Numbered from the stretch's first letter, positions 43,053 to 51,417 are shown. The stretch is DNA of 64,000 bases from JAHQVI01 sp963749875 (GCA_963749875.1 CAVVOX010000006.1:1-64000), one strand, 5' to 3'. Made by a program: numbers and translations. Notes: generated by a model from the sequence alone, not told the origin.

Positions 43053-43055
43053 TAG
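41976..43055 (+). CDS. IS630-family transposase
   Basis: The 359-residue protein has an N-terminal helix-turn-helix (GCGTTEIMRRSGKSKPVVWRWQERFMHEGVDGLL), a second HTH (HWTGRMLARAANVSLRSVQRILEAHQLSPHRIRTFKLS), and the DDE catalytic core: VVFSVDEKSQIQALDR (first Asp), HAIVDNYATHKHSKVRAWL (second Asp) and FTPTSASWLNAVEGFFAKLTRQRLKRGVF (Glu). The length is normal and there is no frameshift. The stop codon TAG is completed by the flanking TA. Confidence 0.95.
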   Translation: MRSGITVTVTRDERLRLETIIADRCAPQKHVWRAQIILATADGCGTTEIMRRSGKSKPVVWRWQERFMHEGVDGLLRDKTRRPGKKPLPATTVQRVVDLALSRPPGETTHWTGRMLARAANVSLRSVQRILEAHQLSPHRIRTFKLSKDPHFADKLRDIVGLYVDPPAHAVVFSVDEKSQIQALDRTQPGLPMKKGRAGTMTHDYKRNGTTTLFAALNVLEGTVIGRNMQRHRHQEFIRFLNTIEAQVPAGKLVHAIVDNYATHKHSKVRAWLARHPRWTFHFTPTSASWLNAVEGFFAKLTRQRLKRGVFRSLVELQTAINRFIQENNAEPKPFAWTADPDRIIESVKRGKQMLELLH

Positions 43056-43306
43056 GGAACGAGAAGACCGGGCCGTTGTTCCGACGAGCGGTCCTGCCTA
43101 TCATGGCAGTTTGTTGCTTTTTTGGGAAATTAGGCCCGCTTCGGGCGCCATTCCGGGCTTGCGGAGCCGCGCCAGCCTCGCTAATTAAGGGCCGTCATGC
43201 ATTCAATGCCCGCAACGATCAGAGATAAGCGAATTAGCCGCCCGGCAGCCTAAGGGTGCCGGGAGATCCTCCTATTCGTTCAAACTGATCTGCAAGGGCT
43301 ATTCCC
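43056..43306. other. Intergenic region right of IS630
   Basis: No gene is recognised. The stretch was originally the upstream region of mddA on the minus strand and the leader of the ACT-like gene on the plus strand. A GGCAGCCTAAGGGTGCC hairpin lies near 43245-43261. Confidence 0.35.
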
Positions 43307-43615
43307 ATGACAGCATGTCCAGTGCCGCGCGCCATGGCGCCGGCCGCGCCCCACGCCCAGGAAAGCGCGGCGCGAACCTATTTCTTCGTCACCGGCGAGA
43401 CCGGCTCCGAGCTGCTTCCTCGCCTGCTCAATCCCTTCGCCAAGCTTGGACTGACGCCTTACCGCATCCATGCCTCGACCGAGCACGGCCTTGGTGAGGA
43501 GATGTCGGTCGAGCTGCGTTTTGCCGGATTGGCGTCGCAAATGGCTGAGGGGCTGGCGGCGCGGTGCCGGGCGATCGTCGGCGTTCGATCGGTCATGACC
43601 GTCACCAATGGCTGA
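43307..43615 (+). CDS. Small ACT-domain-like protein
   Basis: The 102-residue protein consists mainly of one predicted ACT-type fold (YFFVTGETGSELLPRLLNPFAKLGLTPYRIHASTEHGLGEEMSVELRFAGLASQMAEGLAARCRAIVGVRSVMT): strand-helix-strand-strand-helix-strand, as in the regulatory subunit of acetolactate synthase (IlvN/IlvM) and related regulators. The Gly after the first strand and the helix starting LPRLLNPF fit. No catalytic partner is beside it, so it may regulate an enzyme elsewhere or act alone as an amino-acid sensor. The call is by fold pattern. Confidence 0.6.
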   Translation: MTACPVPRAMAPAAPHAQESAARTYFFVTGETGSELLPRLLNPFAKLGLTPYRIHASTEHGLGEEMSVELRFAGLASQMAEGLAARCRAIVGVRSVMTVTNG

Positions 43616-43626
43616 CAGACGAAAAA

Positions 43627-43650
43627 AGCGAGCCAAATAAATGGCTCGCT
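43627..43650 (-). terminator. Intrinsic terminator for leftward transcription
   Basis: AGCGAGCCA (43627-43635) pairs with TGGCTCGCT (43642-43650). On the minus strand the hairpin is followed by TTTTTTC, a standard intrinsic terminator. On the plus strand no T-run follows, so it does not end the ACT-like gene. No annotated leftward gene lies upstream of it, hence a small RNA is possible. Confidence 0.7.
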
Positions 43651-43991
43651 AAGGGGTCACACTTTTGGGGAACACTGTCATCTCAAACCTTGACCTAAGC
43701 AAGCGTCCCGGGGGGCGGGCGTAGCAGTGCTTCAAGTGAAGGCCAGGGCCCAAACGACGCTTTTCATCCTACGGAGCAATAAGGCATCTCAAAGGGCAAA
43801 CTGAGGCAGTTTCGTGATTGTTGTAAGCCGATGTCGCAACCTAAAAGGGAAGCGGCCTGCGCTCCGATATGAGGGAATATCCGCAAGCGGCTGCGGTTGA
43901 AGGATTTTTTCTGAGGTGCTCTAAGGGCATTCGGGGCTTGATCTTTCGGCCGCCAATTTGGATGATGTAAAATGAACTGATGGGAGGCGCG
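43651..43991 (-). other. Gene-free stretch, possible leftward small RNA
   Basis: These 341 bases have no good coding frame. They contain pairable segments such as AAGCGTC (43701-43707) with GACGCTT (about 43756-43762) and a G/C-rich block (CCCGGGGGGCGGGCG), and they end at the leftward terminator at 43627-43650. A structured RNA transcribed from the minus strand would fit. I could not match it to a named RNA family. The ribosome site of the DUF2794 gene lies at the right end. Confidence 0.35.
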
Positions 43992-44378
43992 ATGACCGAT
44001 ATAGAGCCCATAGTCTTGCGCCCTGCTGGAGAGGGTTTGATCCAGCCGGGCTATACGATGCCGCGAGGGCGGTCACCGATCATTACATTCAATCGGCGCG
44101 AACTCGATCAAATCCTCTCCGTTTATGGGAGGAGGGTCGCCGATGGCGAATGGCGCGACTACGCCATTGATATGCTGCGCGATCGCGCCGTCTTCTCCGT
44201 CTTCCGCCGAACGGCCGAGGTGCCGCTTTACCGGATCGAGAAAAATCCCCGATTGGCAAGGAGGCAGGGCGCTTATAGCGTCATTGCTGCGACCGGGCTC
44301 ATTCTCAAGCGCGGGCATGATCTTTGCCGGGTGCTGCGGATCTTCGACCGAAGCGCGCTGCAATTGGTGAAGGCGTAG
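43992..44378 (+). CDS. DUF2794 domain-containing protein
   Basis: The 128-residue protein matches DUF2794, a small family largely confined to alphaproteobacteria with no known function. The conserved part is ITFNRRELDQILSVYGRRVADGEWRDYAIDMLRDRAVFSVFRRTAEVPLYRIEKNPRLARRQGAYSVIAATGLILKRGHDLCRVLRIFDR. GGGAGG five bases before 43992 favours this ATG over the one at 43980. It is a useful marker that the surrounding block is native chromosome. Confidence 0.88.
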   Translation: MTDIEPIVLRPAGEGLIQPGYTMPRGRSPIITFNRRELDQILSVYGRRVADGEWRDYAIDMLRDRAVFSVFRRTAEVPLYRIEKNPRLARRQGAYSVIAATGLILKRGHDLCRVLRIFDRSALQLVKA

Positions 44379-44452
44379 CACAGCCGCGCCCTGGCAAGAC
44401 TCCCGGCGTTTGTTGATCTGCGCGGGCAGGCTCGCTGCCGAAGAGCAGGGTG

Positions 44453-44485
44453 AAAAAAAAACGCCAGCGAAAAGTCGCTGGCGTT
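44453..44485 (-). terminator. Intrinsic terminator downstream of purEK
   Basis: CGCCAGCG (44462-44469) pairs with CGCTGGCG (44476-44483), extended by two A-T pairs. On the minus strand a run of nine T follows (44453-44461 read backwards). It is oriented to end leftward transcription coming from purE-purK, about 250 bases past the purK stop. Confidence 0.85.
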
Positions 44486-44622
44486 AGAACATAAGGCCTA
44501 TAGGGAGGGAGGAAGTAGCCTTGTGTGCAATGCAAGATGATCGCTCATATTGCATCGCGCAATGGGGCTTTGTGCATAGCCTCCATGCATATCTGCATAG
44601 ATAGAGCGCGGGAGGAGCCGCC

Positions 44623-44697
44623 ATGACGCGGGAAGCGTTCGATGCCTTCCGCGGCGCGCTTAAGGGCGAGCAGCTTGGCCTGGAACCGCTTGGCTAA
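44623..44697 (+). CDS. Very short ORF with a strong ribosome site (24 aa)
   Basis: ATG at 44623 follows GGGAGGAGCC at good spacing. The 24 residues begin MTREAFDAFRGALKGE and end at TAA 44697. The opening resembles the N-terminus of MmcQ/YjbR-type proteins, so it may be the stump of a lost gene or a small peptide. It lies between the purEK terminator and the purK stop, on the opposite strand. Confidence 0.3.
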   Translation: MTREAFDAFRGALKGEQLGLEPLG

Positions 44698-44733
44698 CCC
44701 AATCCGGCATTCGCCTCCAAGCCCACCCGAAGC

Positions 44734-45831
44734 TCAGCCTTTCGGTGAGATGTCCGTGTAATGGCCCATCTTCCGGCCCGGGCGCGCTTCCCGCTTGCCG
44801 TAAAGCGTCAGTGAACGGTCCGGATGCTCCTCCAGCAAGGCGCGCCAATCGTCAGCTTCCGCGCCGAGCAGGTTGACCATCCTTGCGTCGGAGTGCCGCT
44901 GCGTCGAGCCGAGGGGCCAGCCGGCCACCGCGCGGATGTGGTTTTCGAACTGGCTGATGGCGCAGGCATCGCGCGTCCAATGCCCGCTATTGTGAACGCG
45001 CGGGGCGATCTCGTTGATCAGCAGCCCCTCGCCGGCGGCGAACATCTCGATGGCCGAGACGCCGACATAGTCGAGCGCGTCCGCAATCTGCCGGGCATAG
45101 TCGCGGGCAGTCTCGGCGATCCCAGCCGGCACCGGCGCCGGGACAAGGCTTTCCCGCAAAATGCCACCGCGATGAATATTGTGGGGCAGATCGTAGAACG
45201 CCGTCCGGCCCTGGCGATCACGGACGCTGAGCACCGATAATTCGAGGCGAAAATCGATCTCACGCTCAAGCAGACCCGGCTCATCGCCCAGCCATGTTTC
45301 GGCATCGCCCACGCCGGAGCTGGCCTCGATCTTCATCTGGCCTTTGCCATCATAGCCGAGACGCGTCTTCTTCAGGTAAAGCGCGGCGACCGGCAGCTCC
45401 GTCCAAAGCCGCTGGCACGCGGCGGCGAGCCGCGCTCCGCTTCCGACCTCTTCGTAAGGCGCACAAGGCAGGGCCAGAGAGGTCAGAAAACGCCGCTCTT
45501 CCAGCCGGTCCTGCGCCACCTCCAGCGCCCGCCGCGGCGGGGCAAGCCGGCTGCGCCGCTCGATGATGGCGAGAGCGTCTGCCGGGATGTTCTCGAACTC
45601 GAAGGTAACGGCGTCCGCCTCCTCGGCAAAACGCTCAAGCGCGGCCGCATCGTCATAGGCAGCGCAATGCCGGAACGCCGCGACATCGAAAGCCGGACTG
45701 TCCGCCTCCGGCGAAAAAATGCTGGCCCGCAAGCCGAGCTTCGCCGCGGCCTGGGCGAGCATGCGCCCGAGCTGTCCGCCGCCGACAATGCCGATCACGG
45801 CTCCGGGCGCTAGCTGCTCATCCCTCATCAT
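44734..45831 (-). CDS. purK: N5-carboxyaminoimidazole ribonucleotide synthase
   Basis: PurK is the ATP-grasp enzyme that carboxylates AIR with bicarbonate in purine synthesis. The 365-residue protein starts MMRDEQLAPGAVIGIVGGGQLGRMLAQAAAKLG and has VTFEFENIPADAL, LKKTRLGYDGKGQ, the metal-binding ISAIEMF-like SAIEMFAAGEGLLINEIAPRVHNSGHWT and the C-terminal GKREARPGRKMGHY. The start overlaps the end of purE by 14 bases, so the pair is translationally coupled. The frame open further upstream is not family-like. Confidence 0.96.
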   Translation of the reverse strand: MMRDEQLAPGAVIGIVGGGQLGRMLAQAAAKLGLRASIFSPEADSPAFDVAAFRHCAAYDDAAALERFAEEADAVTFEFENIPADALAIIERRSRLAPPRRALEVAQDRLEERRFLTSLALPCAPYEEVGSGARLAAACQRLWTELPVAALYLKKTRLGYDGKGQMKIEASSGVGDAETWLGDEPGLLEREIDFRLELSVLSVRDRQGRTAFYDLPHNIHRGGILRESLVPAPVPAGIAETARDYARQIADALDYVGVSAIEMFAAGEGLLINEIAPRVHNSGHWTRDACAISQFENHIRAVAGWPLGSTQRHSDARMVNLLGAEADDWRALLEEHPDRSLTLYGKREARPGRKMGHYTDISPKG

Positions 45832-46312
45832 CCGGACTTTCCGCAACCGCATCCGTGCGCGCCTGCCGCCAAGCCGCAATGCGCGCCGCCAGGGCCGGAT
45901 CGCCGAGCGCCAGGATCTGCGCTGCGAGCAGCCCGGCATTGAATGCGCCCGCTTCGCCGATCGCCAGGGTCCCGACCGGAATGCCCGCCGGCATCTGCAC
46001 GATCGAGAGCAGGCTGTCCTTGCCCGACAGCGAACGCGTTTCGATCGGCACGCCCAAGACGGGCAGGCGCGTCAGCGAAGCGGTCATGCCGGGCAAATGC
46101 GCCGCCCCGCCCGCGCCGGCAATGATCACTTTCAGCCCGCGCCCTTCGGCGTCCTTGGCATAGGCGTAGAGCCGCTCGGGCGTACGATGCGCGGAGACGA
46201 TGCGCGTCTCGTATTCGACGCCCAGCTCGTCCAGCGCTTCGGCCGCGTTCCGCATGGTCGGCCAGTCGCTCTGACTTCCCATGATGATGCCGACGGCGGG
46301 TTGCTCAGTCAT
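45818..46312 (-). CDS. purE: N5-carboxyaminoimidazole ribonucleotide mutase
   Basis: PurE moves the carboxylate from N5-CAIR to CAIR, the step after PurK. The 164-residue protein has GIIMGSQSDWPTMRNAAEALDELGV, the SAHRTPERLYAYAKDA motif with the catalytic His, IIAGAGGAAHLPGMTASLT and VPIETRSLSGKDSLLSIVQMPAGIPVGTLAIG. This is the complete class I PurE pattern. The start at 46312 is set by alignment (MTEQPAVGIIMGS); upstream residues are not conserved. It is the first gene of purE-purK. Confidence 0.97.
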   Translation of the reverse strand: MTEQPAVGIIMGSQSDWPTMRNAAEALDELGVEYETRIVSAHRTPERLYAYAKDAEGRGLKVIIAGAGGAAHLPGMTASLTRLPVLGVPIETRSLSGKDSLLSIVQMPAGIPVGTLAIGEAGAFNAGLLAAQILALGDPALAARIAAWRQARTDAVAESPDDEG

Positions 46313-46396
46313 ATCCTGTCTCTGCCATTTCGGGTGGTGTTTGAGGCCGCACTTAAACGAAGCGCGGGCGGACGGCAATAGGCGTCCGAATGAGGA

Positions 46397-46603
46397 TCAG
46401 GCGATGATATCCGGAAAGAGCTCGTCTTCGACCCGCGCGATCTCGTCCTTAAGCTGGAGTTTTTTCTTTTTCAGACGCTTGATCTGAAGATGGTCGGTGG
46501 TGCCATTCTGCTCCAGGCTGGCGATCGCGGTATCGAGATCACGATGCTCCTGTTTGAGTTGCGCGAGCGCGGCTCTGAGCCGCTGATTACGATCCTCTTT
46601 CAT
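46397..46603 (-). CDS. YdcH/DUF465 family small protein
   Basis: The 68-residue protein is almost entirely helical and charged: RNQRLRAALAQLKQEHRDLDTAIASLEQNGTTDHLQIKRLKKKKLQLKDEIARVEDELFPDIIA. This is the two-helix hairpin of the DUF465/YdcH family (the KRLKKKKLxLKDEI block is diagnostic). Function is unknown; the gene commonly lies beside purE in alphaproteobacteria. It is 84 bases upstream of purE on the same strand. Confidence 0.9.
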   Translation of the reverse strand: MKEDRNQRLRAALAQLKQEHRDLDTAIASLEQNGTTDHLQIKRLKKKKLQLKDEIARVEDELFPDIIA

Positions 46604-46645
46604 CCGTTACCTCTAGCCTGGCCTCACGGCCTGCCGCGCCGGCCA

Positions 46646-48271
46646 TCATAAGCGAGCGGCCATTTCACGAAGCTTGAATTTCTGAATTTTCCCCGTTGAT
46701 GTCTTTGGGAGTTCGACGAAGTGAATATGGCGGGGCGCCTTGTAGTGAGCCAGATGCTCGCGGCAATAGGCGATCAGCACCTCAGCCGTCGCCGAGGCGC
46801 CGGGTTTGAGCTCGATGAAGGCGCAAGGCGTTTCGCCCCAGCGGTCGTCGGCCTTTGCCACCACGGCGACCGCCTGCACGGCCGGATGCTTGTAGAGCAC
46901 GTCCTCGACCTCGATTGAGGAAATATTCTCGCCGCCGGAGATAATGATGTCTTTCGAGCGGTCCTTAAGCTGGATGTAGCCATCGGGATGCATGACGCCG
47001 AGATCGCCGGAATGGAACCAGCCGCCGGCAAAGGCCTCCTCGGTCGCGTGCCGGTTCTTCAGATAGCCTTTCATCACGACATTGCCGCGGAACATGACCT
47101 CGCCCAGCGTCTGCCCATCGTCGGGGACCGCCTCCATCGTCTCCGGATTCATCACGGCAAGATCCTCAAGCGGAACATAGCGCACGCCCTGACGCGCCTT
47201 CTTCGCGGCGCGCCGATCGCCGTCGAGCGTATCCCATTCGCTTTTCCATTCATTAACGACGGCGGGACCATAGGTCTCGGTCAGCCCGTAGACGTGGACG
47301 ACGTCGAACCCTGCCTCGTTCATCGCCGCCAGCACGGCTTCGGGAGGCGGAGCGGCCGCGGTCAGGAACTGCACCTGTTTGCCGAGCTCGCGCTTTTCCT
47401 CCGGCGAGGCGTTCAGAATGGTCGCCATGACGATGGGCGCCCCGCAAAGATGGGTCACGCCGTCGTCGGCGAGCGCGTTCCAGATCGCTCCGGCCCGGAC
47501 ATAGCGCAGGCAGATATTGGTTCCCGCAACGACCGGCACCGTCCAGGGAAAGCACCAGCCATTGCAATGGAACATCGGCAGCGTCCACAGATAGACGGGG
47601 TGCTTGCCGATGCTGCCCGCCAGAATATTGCCGAGCGCCAGCAAATAGGCGCCGCGATGGTGATAGACGACGCCCTTCGGATTGCCGGTGGTGCCGGATG
47701 TATAGTTGAGGGCGATCGCATCCCATTCGTCGGCCGGCAGCGTCCAGGCGAAATCCGCATCGCCGACCGCGATAAATTCCTCGTAGTCCTGCCCGCCGAG
47801 CCGTTCGCCGCCCTCAAATGTCGGATCGGCATATTCGATCAGCAGCGGCTTGACCTGCGCCTTGCCGAGCGCCTCCCTCATCGCCGGCGCGAATTCGGTG
47901 TCGGTGATGACGACCTTGGTCTCCGCATGGTCGAGCATGAAGGCGATGATTGCGGCATCCAGCCGGGTATTGATGGAGTGCAGCACCGCGCCGGTCATCG
48001 GCACGCCGTAATGCGCCTCGAGCATCGGCGGCGTGTTGGCCAGCATCACCGAGACCGTGTCGCCCGTTCCCACCCCTGCCTGCGCCAAAGCCGAGGCAAG
48101 CCGCCGGGCGCGTGCGTAATATTCTGCATAGGAAAAGCGCTGAGCGCCATGGACGACCGCGGGGTAATCCGGAAAGATTTGTGCCGTTCTCGCAAGAAAG
48201 CTTAACGGGCTCATTGGCTGGAAATTTGCCGGATTCTTGTCCAGACCGAAGGCGTACGGATTGTCCTTCAT
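46646..48271 (-). CDS. AMP-forming acyl-CoA synthetase (DmdB-like or medium-chain)
   Basis: The 541-residue ANL-superfamily enzyme activates a carboxylic acid to its CoA thioester. It has LNYTSGTTGNPKGVVYHHRGA (about residue 188, phosphate loop), VHVYGLTETYGPAV (about 330), GGWFHSGDLGVMHPDGYIQLKDRSKDIIISGGENIS (about 415-450) and the catalytic Lys in LPKTSTGKIQKFKLRE (about 525). Length and motifs fit the group that includes 3-methylmercaptopropionate-CoA ligase DmdB and medium-chain fatty acid ligases. The substrate cannot be chosen from sequence alone. It is divergent from prpE. Confidence 0.85.
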   Translation of the reverse strand: MKDNPYAFGLDKNPANFQPMSPLSFLARTAQIFPDYPAVVHGAQRFSYAEYYARARRLASALAQAGVGTGDTVSVMLANTPPMLEAHYGVPMTGAVLHSINTRLDAAIIAFMLDHAETKVVITDTEFAPAMREALGKAQVKPLLIEYADPTFEGGERLGGQDYEEFIAVGDADFAWTLPADEWDAIALNYTSGTTGNPKGVVYHHRGAYLLALGNILAGSIGKHPVYLWTLPMFHCNGWCFPWTVPVVAGTNICLRYVRAGAIWNALADDGVTHLCGAPIVMATILNASPEEKRELGKQVQFLTAAAPPPEAVLAAMNEAGFDVVHVYGLTETYGPAVVNEWKSEWDTLDGDRRAAKKARQGVRYVPLEDLAVMNPETMEAVPDDGQTLGEVMFRGNVVMKGYLKNRHATEEAFAGGWFHSGDLGVMHPDGYIQLKDRSKDIIISGGENISSIEVEDVLYKHPAVQAVAVVAKADDRWGETPCAFIELKPGASATAEVLIAYCREHLAHYKAPRHIHFVELPKTSTGKIQKFKLREMAARL

Positions 48272-48491
48272 GGTTGTTTTCTCCCCGGAGCTGACGCCCT
48301 ATTATGCCACAAGCGCGGCGTGCGAGAATGCCCCTCGACGCCAACCGAAAGAATAGCTTGTCAGCCTATGTCCCGGTCTGCACTATGCTGCGGGTCATCG
48401 TTGCTGCCCGCTCGCGCCCGGACCACAAGATATAGGGTCTTTGCGATAGACAGGTCCCATAGCCAAGCTGTCAAGAATCAGGGAGGAGAGG

Positions 48492-50426
48492 ATGAGCCGC
48501 TACTTCGAGGTCTATGAATCCTGGAAGCGCGACCCGATCGCGTTCTGGGAGGAGGCGGCATCCGATATCGACTGGGTAAAGTCTCCCGAAAAGATTTTCG
48601 ACGAAACGCAAGGGCAGTATGGCCGCTGGTTCACGGGCGGGCTCTGCAATACCGCTTTCAATTGTCTCGACCGGCATGTCGTCAGCGGTGGCCGCGCCGA
48701 TCAGCCGGCGCTAATCTACGACAGTCCGATGACCAGCCAGACGCGCAGCTTCACCTATGCCGAACTGCTCGACGACGTCTCCGCCTTTGCCGCCGTTCTG
48801 CGCGACAAGGGCGTGCGCAAGGGCGACCGCGTCATCCTCTATATGCCGATGATCCCGGAAGCGGTCATCGGAATGCTGGCCTGCGCCCGGCTCGGCGCAA
48901 TCCATTCCGTGGTGTTCGGCGGCTTCGCGGCGAACGAGCTTGCAACGCGCATCGATGATGCAAAGCCGAAGCTGATGCTTTCGGCGTCCTGCGGTCTCGA
49001 GCCGGGCCGTGTCGTCAAATATAAGCCGCTCCTCGATGCCGCGATCGATCAGGCAAGTCATAAGCCCTCGACCTGCATCATTCTTCAGCGTCCTGAAGAA
49101 CACGCCAGCCTGATCCCCGGCCGGGATCATGATTGGGCCACGCTGTCCAACGACGCGAAGGCGCGCGGCAATCGCGCCGATGCGGCGATCCTCGCGGCAA
49201 CCGATCCGCTCTACATCCTTTACACCTCGGGCACCACCGGCCAGCCGAAAGGCGTCGTTCGCGACAATGGCGGTCATATGGTGGCGCTGAAATGGACGAT
49301 GAAGAACCATTACGGCGTCGATCCCGGCGAGGTGTTCTGGGCGGCGTCCGATGTCGGCTGGGTGGTCGGCCATTCCTACATCGTCTATGCACCGCTCCTG
49401 CACGGCGCCACGACAATCCTTTACGAAGGCAAGCCCGTCGGCACGCCCGATGCCGGCGCCTTCTGGCGTGTCATTTCCGAGCATAAGGTGGCTGCGCTCT
49501 TCACCGCGCCCACGGCATTCCGGGCGATCAAGAAGGAAGACCCCAAGGGCGAGTTTCTGAAAGACTATGATCTGTCGCATTTCCGCACCCTGTTCCTGGC
49601 CGGCGAGCGCGCCGATCCGGATACGGTGAAATGGGCCGAGGATCTCCTGAAGGTTCCGGTGATCGATCATTGGTGGCAGACTGAGACGAGCTGGGCGATC
49701 TGCGGCAATCCTGTCGGGCTCGGGACGCTGCCGGTGAAGTATGGCTCACCGACGGTGCCCATGCCCGGCTACGATCTGCAGGTGCTGGACGAGAACAACA
49801 ACCAAGCCCCGCGCGGCCAGAACGGCTCTCTTGCGATCCGCCTGCCCCTGCCGCCCGGTTGCCTGCCGACCCTCTGGGAGAATGATAAGCGCTTCCGTGA
49901 CAGCTATCTGATGGATCACCCCGGCTATTACAAAACCGCCGATGCCGGCTATATCGACGAGGATGGCTATGTCTTCGTTATGGCGCGTACGGACGATATC
50001 ATCAATGTCGCCGGCCACCGGCTGTCGACCGGCGCTTTGGAGGAGGTCGTTGCCAGCCATCCCGACGTCGCCGAATGCGCCGTGATCGGGATCGCGGATC
50101 CGCTGAAGGGGCAGGTTCCGGCCGGCTTCATCGTGTTGAAATCCGGCGTCGACAAGGCCTCCGCGGAGATCGAGAAGGAGATCATCCAGAAAGTGCGCGA
50201 TGAGATCGGTCCGGTTGCCGCGTTCAAGCTCGCGCTCACGATCCAGCGCCTGCCGAAAACCCGCTCGGGCAAGATCCTGCGCGGCACGATGCGCCAGATT
50301 GCCGATGGCGAAGCCTATAAGACGCCGGCGACGATCGACGACCCGGCCATTCTCGACGAGATCAGCGATGCGCTGAAGGAGCGGGGCGTCGAGAAGACCG
50401 GAGAGGCGGCACGGAAAACGAGCTAG
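48492..50426 (+). CDS. prpE: Propionyl-CoA synthetase
   Basis: The 644-residue ANL enzyme fits PrpE: the N-terminal acetyl-CoA-synthetase-like domain (FEVYESWKRDPIAFWEEAASDIDWVK), LYILYTSGTTGQPKGVVRDNGGHMVAL (about residue 238), VFWAASDVGWVVGHSYIVYAPLLHGATTILYEGKPVGTPD, and the C-terminal catalytic Lys in LPKTRSGKILRGTMRQIADG (about 590). DNGGHMVAL and the GAFWRVI stretch separate it from acetyl-CoA synthetase. AGGAGAGG precedes the ATG. Propionyl-CoA then normally enters the methylcitrate or methylmalonyl route; those genes are not in the window. Confidence 0.93.
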   Translation: MSRYFEVYESWKRDPIAFWEEAASDIDWVKSPEKIFDETQGQYGRWFTGGLCNTAFNCLDRHVVSGGRADQPALIYDSPMTSQTRSFTYAELLDDVSAFAAVLRDKGVRKGDRVILYMPMIPEAVIGMLACARLGAIHSVVFGGFAANELATRIDDAKPKLMLSASCGLEPGRVVKYKPLLDAAIDQASHKPSTCIILQRPEEHASLIPGRDHDWATLSNDAKARGNRADAAILAATDPLYILYTSGTTGQPKGVVRDNGGHMVALKWTMKNHYGVDPGEVFWAASDVGWVVGHSYIVYAPLLHGATTILYEGKPVGTPDAGAFWRVISEHKVAALFTAPTAFRAIKKEDPKGEFLKDYDLSHFRTLFLAGERADPDTVKWAEDLLKVPVIDHWWQTETSWAICGNPVGLGTLPVKYGSPTVPMPGYDLQVLDENNNQAPRGQNGSLAIRLPLPPGCLPTLWENDKRFRDSYLMDHPGYYKTADAGYIDEDGYVFVMARTDDIINVAGHRLSTGALEEVVASHPDVAECAVIGIADPLKGQVPAGFIVLKSGVDKASAEIEKEIIQKVRDEIGPVAAFKLALTIQRLPKTRSGKILRGTMRQIADGEAYKTPATIDDPAILDEISDALKERGVEKTGEAARKTS

Positions 50427-50612
50427 CTGACGGCTCCGCGCCGTCGCCGCGTCGAGCGCCGGATGCGTTGAGAGGCTTTAGGGGAAACGAAGAGCGGCTG
50501 CCGGCAGAGCGATGACGAGGAGGGCGCATGGATCCTGACATGGTCCGGCAGCAGGAAGAGGCCGAGGCGGTGAGCCGTCTGGGCAGGAGTTCCGGCAGCG
50601 CGGGCTGCCATC

Positions 50613-51122
50613 GTGCCCCGCAACATTCAGGACGAGCCGATCGTCTTGCGCGCCGAGCCCCGCGGCGAAACCCCCGCGGCAGCCTATGCGCCAAGTCACC
50701 CGGTGAAGCAAGCCAGCTGGGGGACGGCGCTGCGCGCGGCATTCTGGTCTCTTCCGATGACGGCGGCCGGTCTGATCGGCGGCATCATGCTCGGGGTCAA
50801 GCTGGGTCTGATCCCCGAGCAAAATCTGGCGATCGGCATCGGTCTGGGGTTTGTCCTTGGCTGGCAGTCGGCTGCCGCATCGCTGCGCAGGCGCGGCGCC
50901 GTCTCATTCGGCCGCGCCTTCCGGGCGCCGATCCTGCCGACGGGCATCATTCTCATCGCGCTGATCGCCGGCATGTTTGCCGCTTTCCACATGACCGGCT
51001 TGTCGCCCGAAACGATTGCCGAGCGCGATCTCCCTGATTTCTGGCTGATCGTCGGCGCTAGCGGCCTGATCGGCTTTCTGCTGGCTGCCGTGCGCCTGCG
51101 CAGAACCATCGGCAGAGGCTAA
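50613..51122 (+). CDS. Hypothetical membrane protein with four helices
   Basis: The 169-residue frame begins with GTG at 50613 and has a polar N-terminus (about 35 residues). Four hydrophobic segments follow: FWSLPMTAAGLIGGIMLGVKLGLI, LAIGIGLGFVLGWQSAAASL, APILPTGIILIALIAGMFAAFHM and FWLIVGASGLIGFLLAAVRL. It is probably an inner-membrane protein. No family is recognised and the ribosome site is weak, so an ATG further in cannot be excluded. It follows prpE by about 190 bases. Confidence 0.5.
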   Translation: MPRNIQDEPIVLRAEPRGETPAAAYAPSHPVKQASWGTALRAAFWSLPMTAAGLIGGIMLGVKLGLIPEQNLAIGIGLGFVLGWQSAAASLRRRGAVSFGRAFRAPILPTGIILIALIAGMFAAFHMTGLSPETIAERDLPDFWLIVGASGLIGFLLAAVRLRRTIGRG

Positions 51123-51179
51123 GATCAGTGCCCGTGCGGCCAGAGCGGGATCGGATAAATCGGAAATAAAGAGCCGTCT

Positions 51180-51285
51180 CCGTCATTGCGGGCGGCCGAA
51201 GGCCGCGTGGCAATCCACGAGCTGCCGGTGCCGAAAAGTGAATGGATTGCTTCGTCGGCTTCGCCTCCTCACAATGACGCGGGTA
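51180..51285. repeat. Dispersed palindromic repeat (CGTCATTGCGGGCG...CACAATGACG)
   Basis: The element starts CGTCATTGCGGGCGGCCG (near 51180) and ends CCTCCTCACAATGACGCG (near 51285). Internal arms are TGGCAATCCACGAG and TGAATGGATTGCTTCG. This is the familiar intergenic repeat type of many alphaproteobacteria (CGTCATTGCGAG...GGATTGCTTCG...CAATGACG). It lies between two convergent genes. The remaining 130 bases to the ABC gene hold nothing recognised. Confidence 0.75.
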
Positions 51286-51417
51286 TGGCAATCCCGTTTC
51301 GGCCAAAGCTGATCCTGCGCCGATAATTTGATGGCTGAACGCGCATCGGCTTACCACCCGCGCCAAGCGCTTCTCGGTCGATTCGGCCAGCACATCCGTC
51401 GCCGATTTCGCTCGGTA

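Noticed and set aside
43651..43979. tmRNA or 6S RNA assignment for the non-coding stretch
   Set aside because: No tag-peptide or acceptor-stem pattern of tmRNA was seen, and I could not fold a convincing 6S bubble by eye; kept only as an unnamed candidate.
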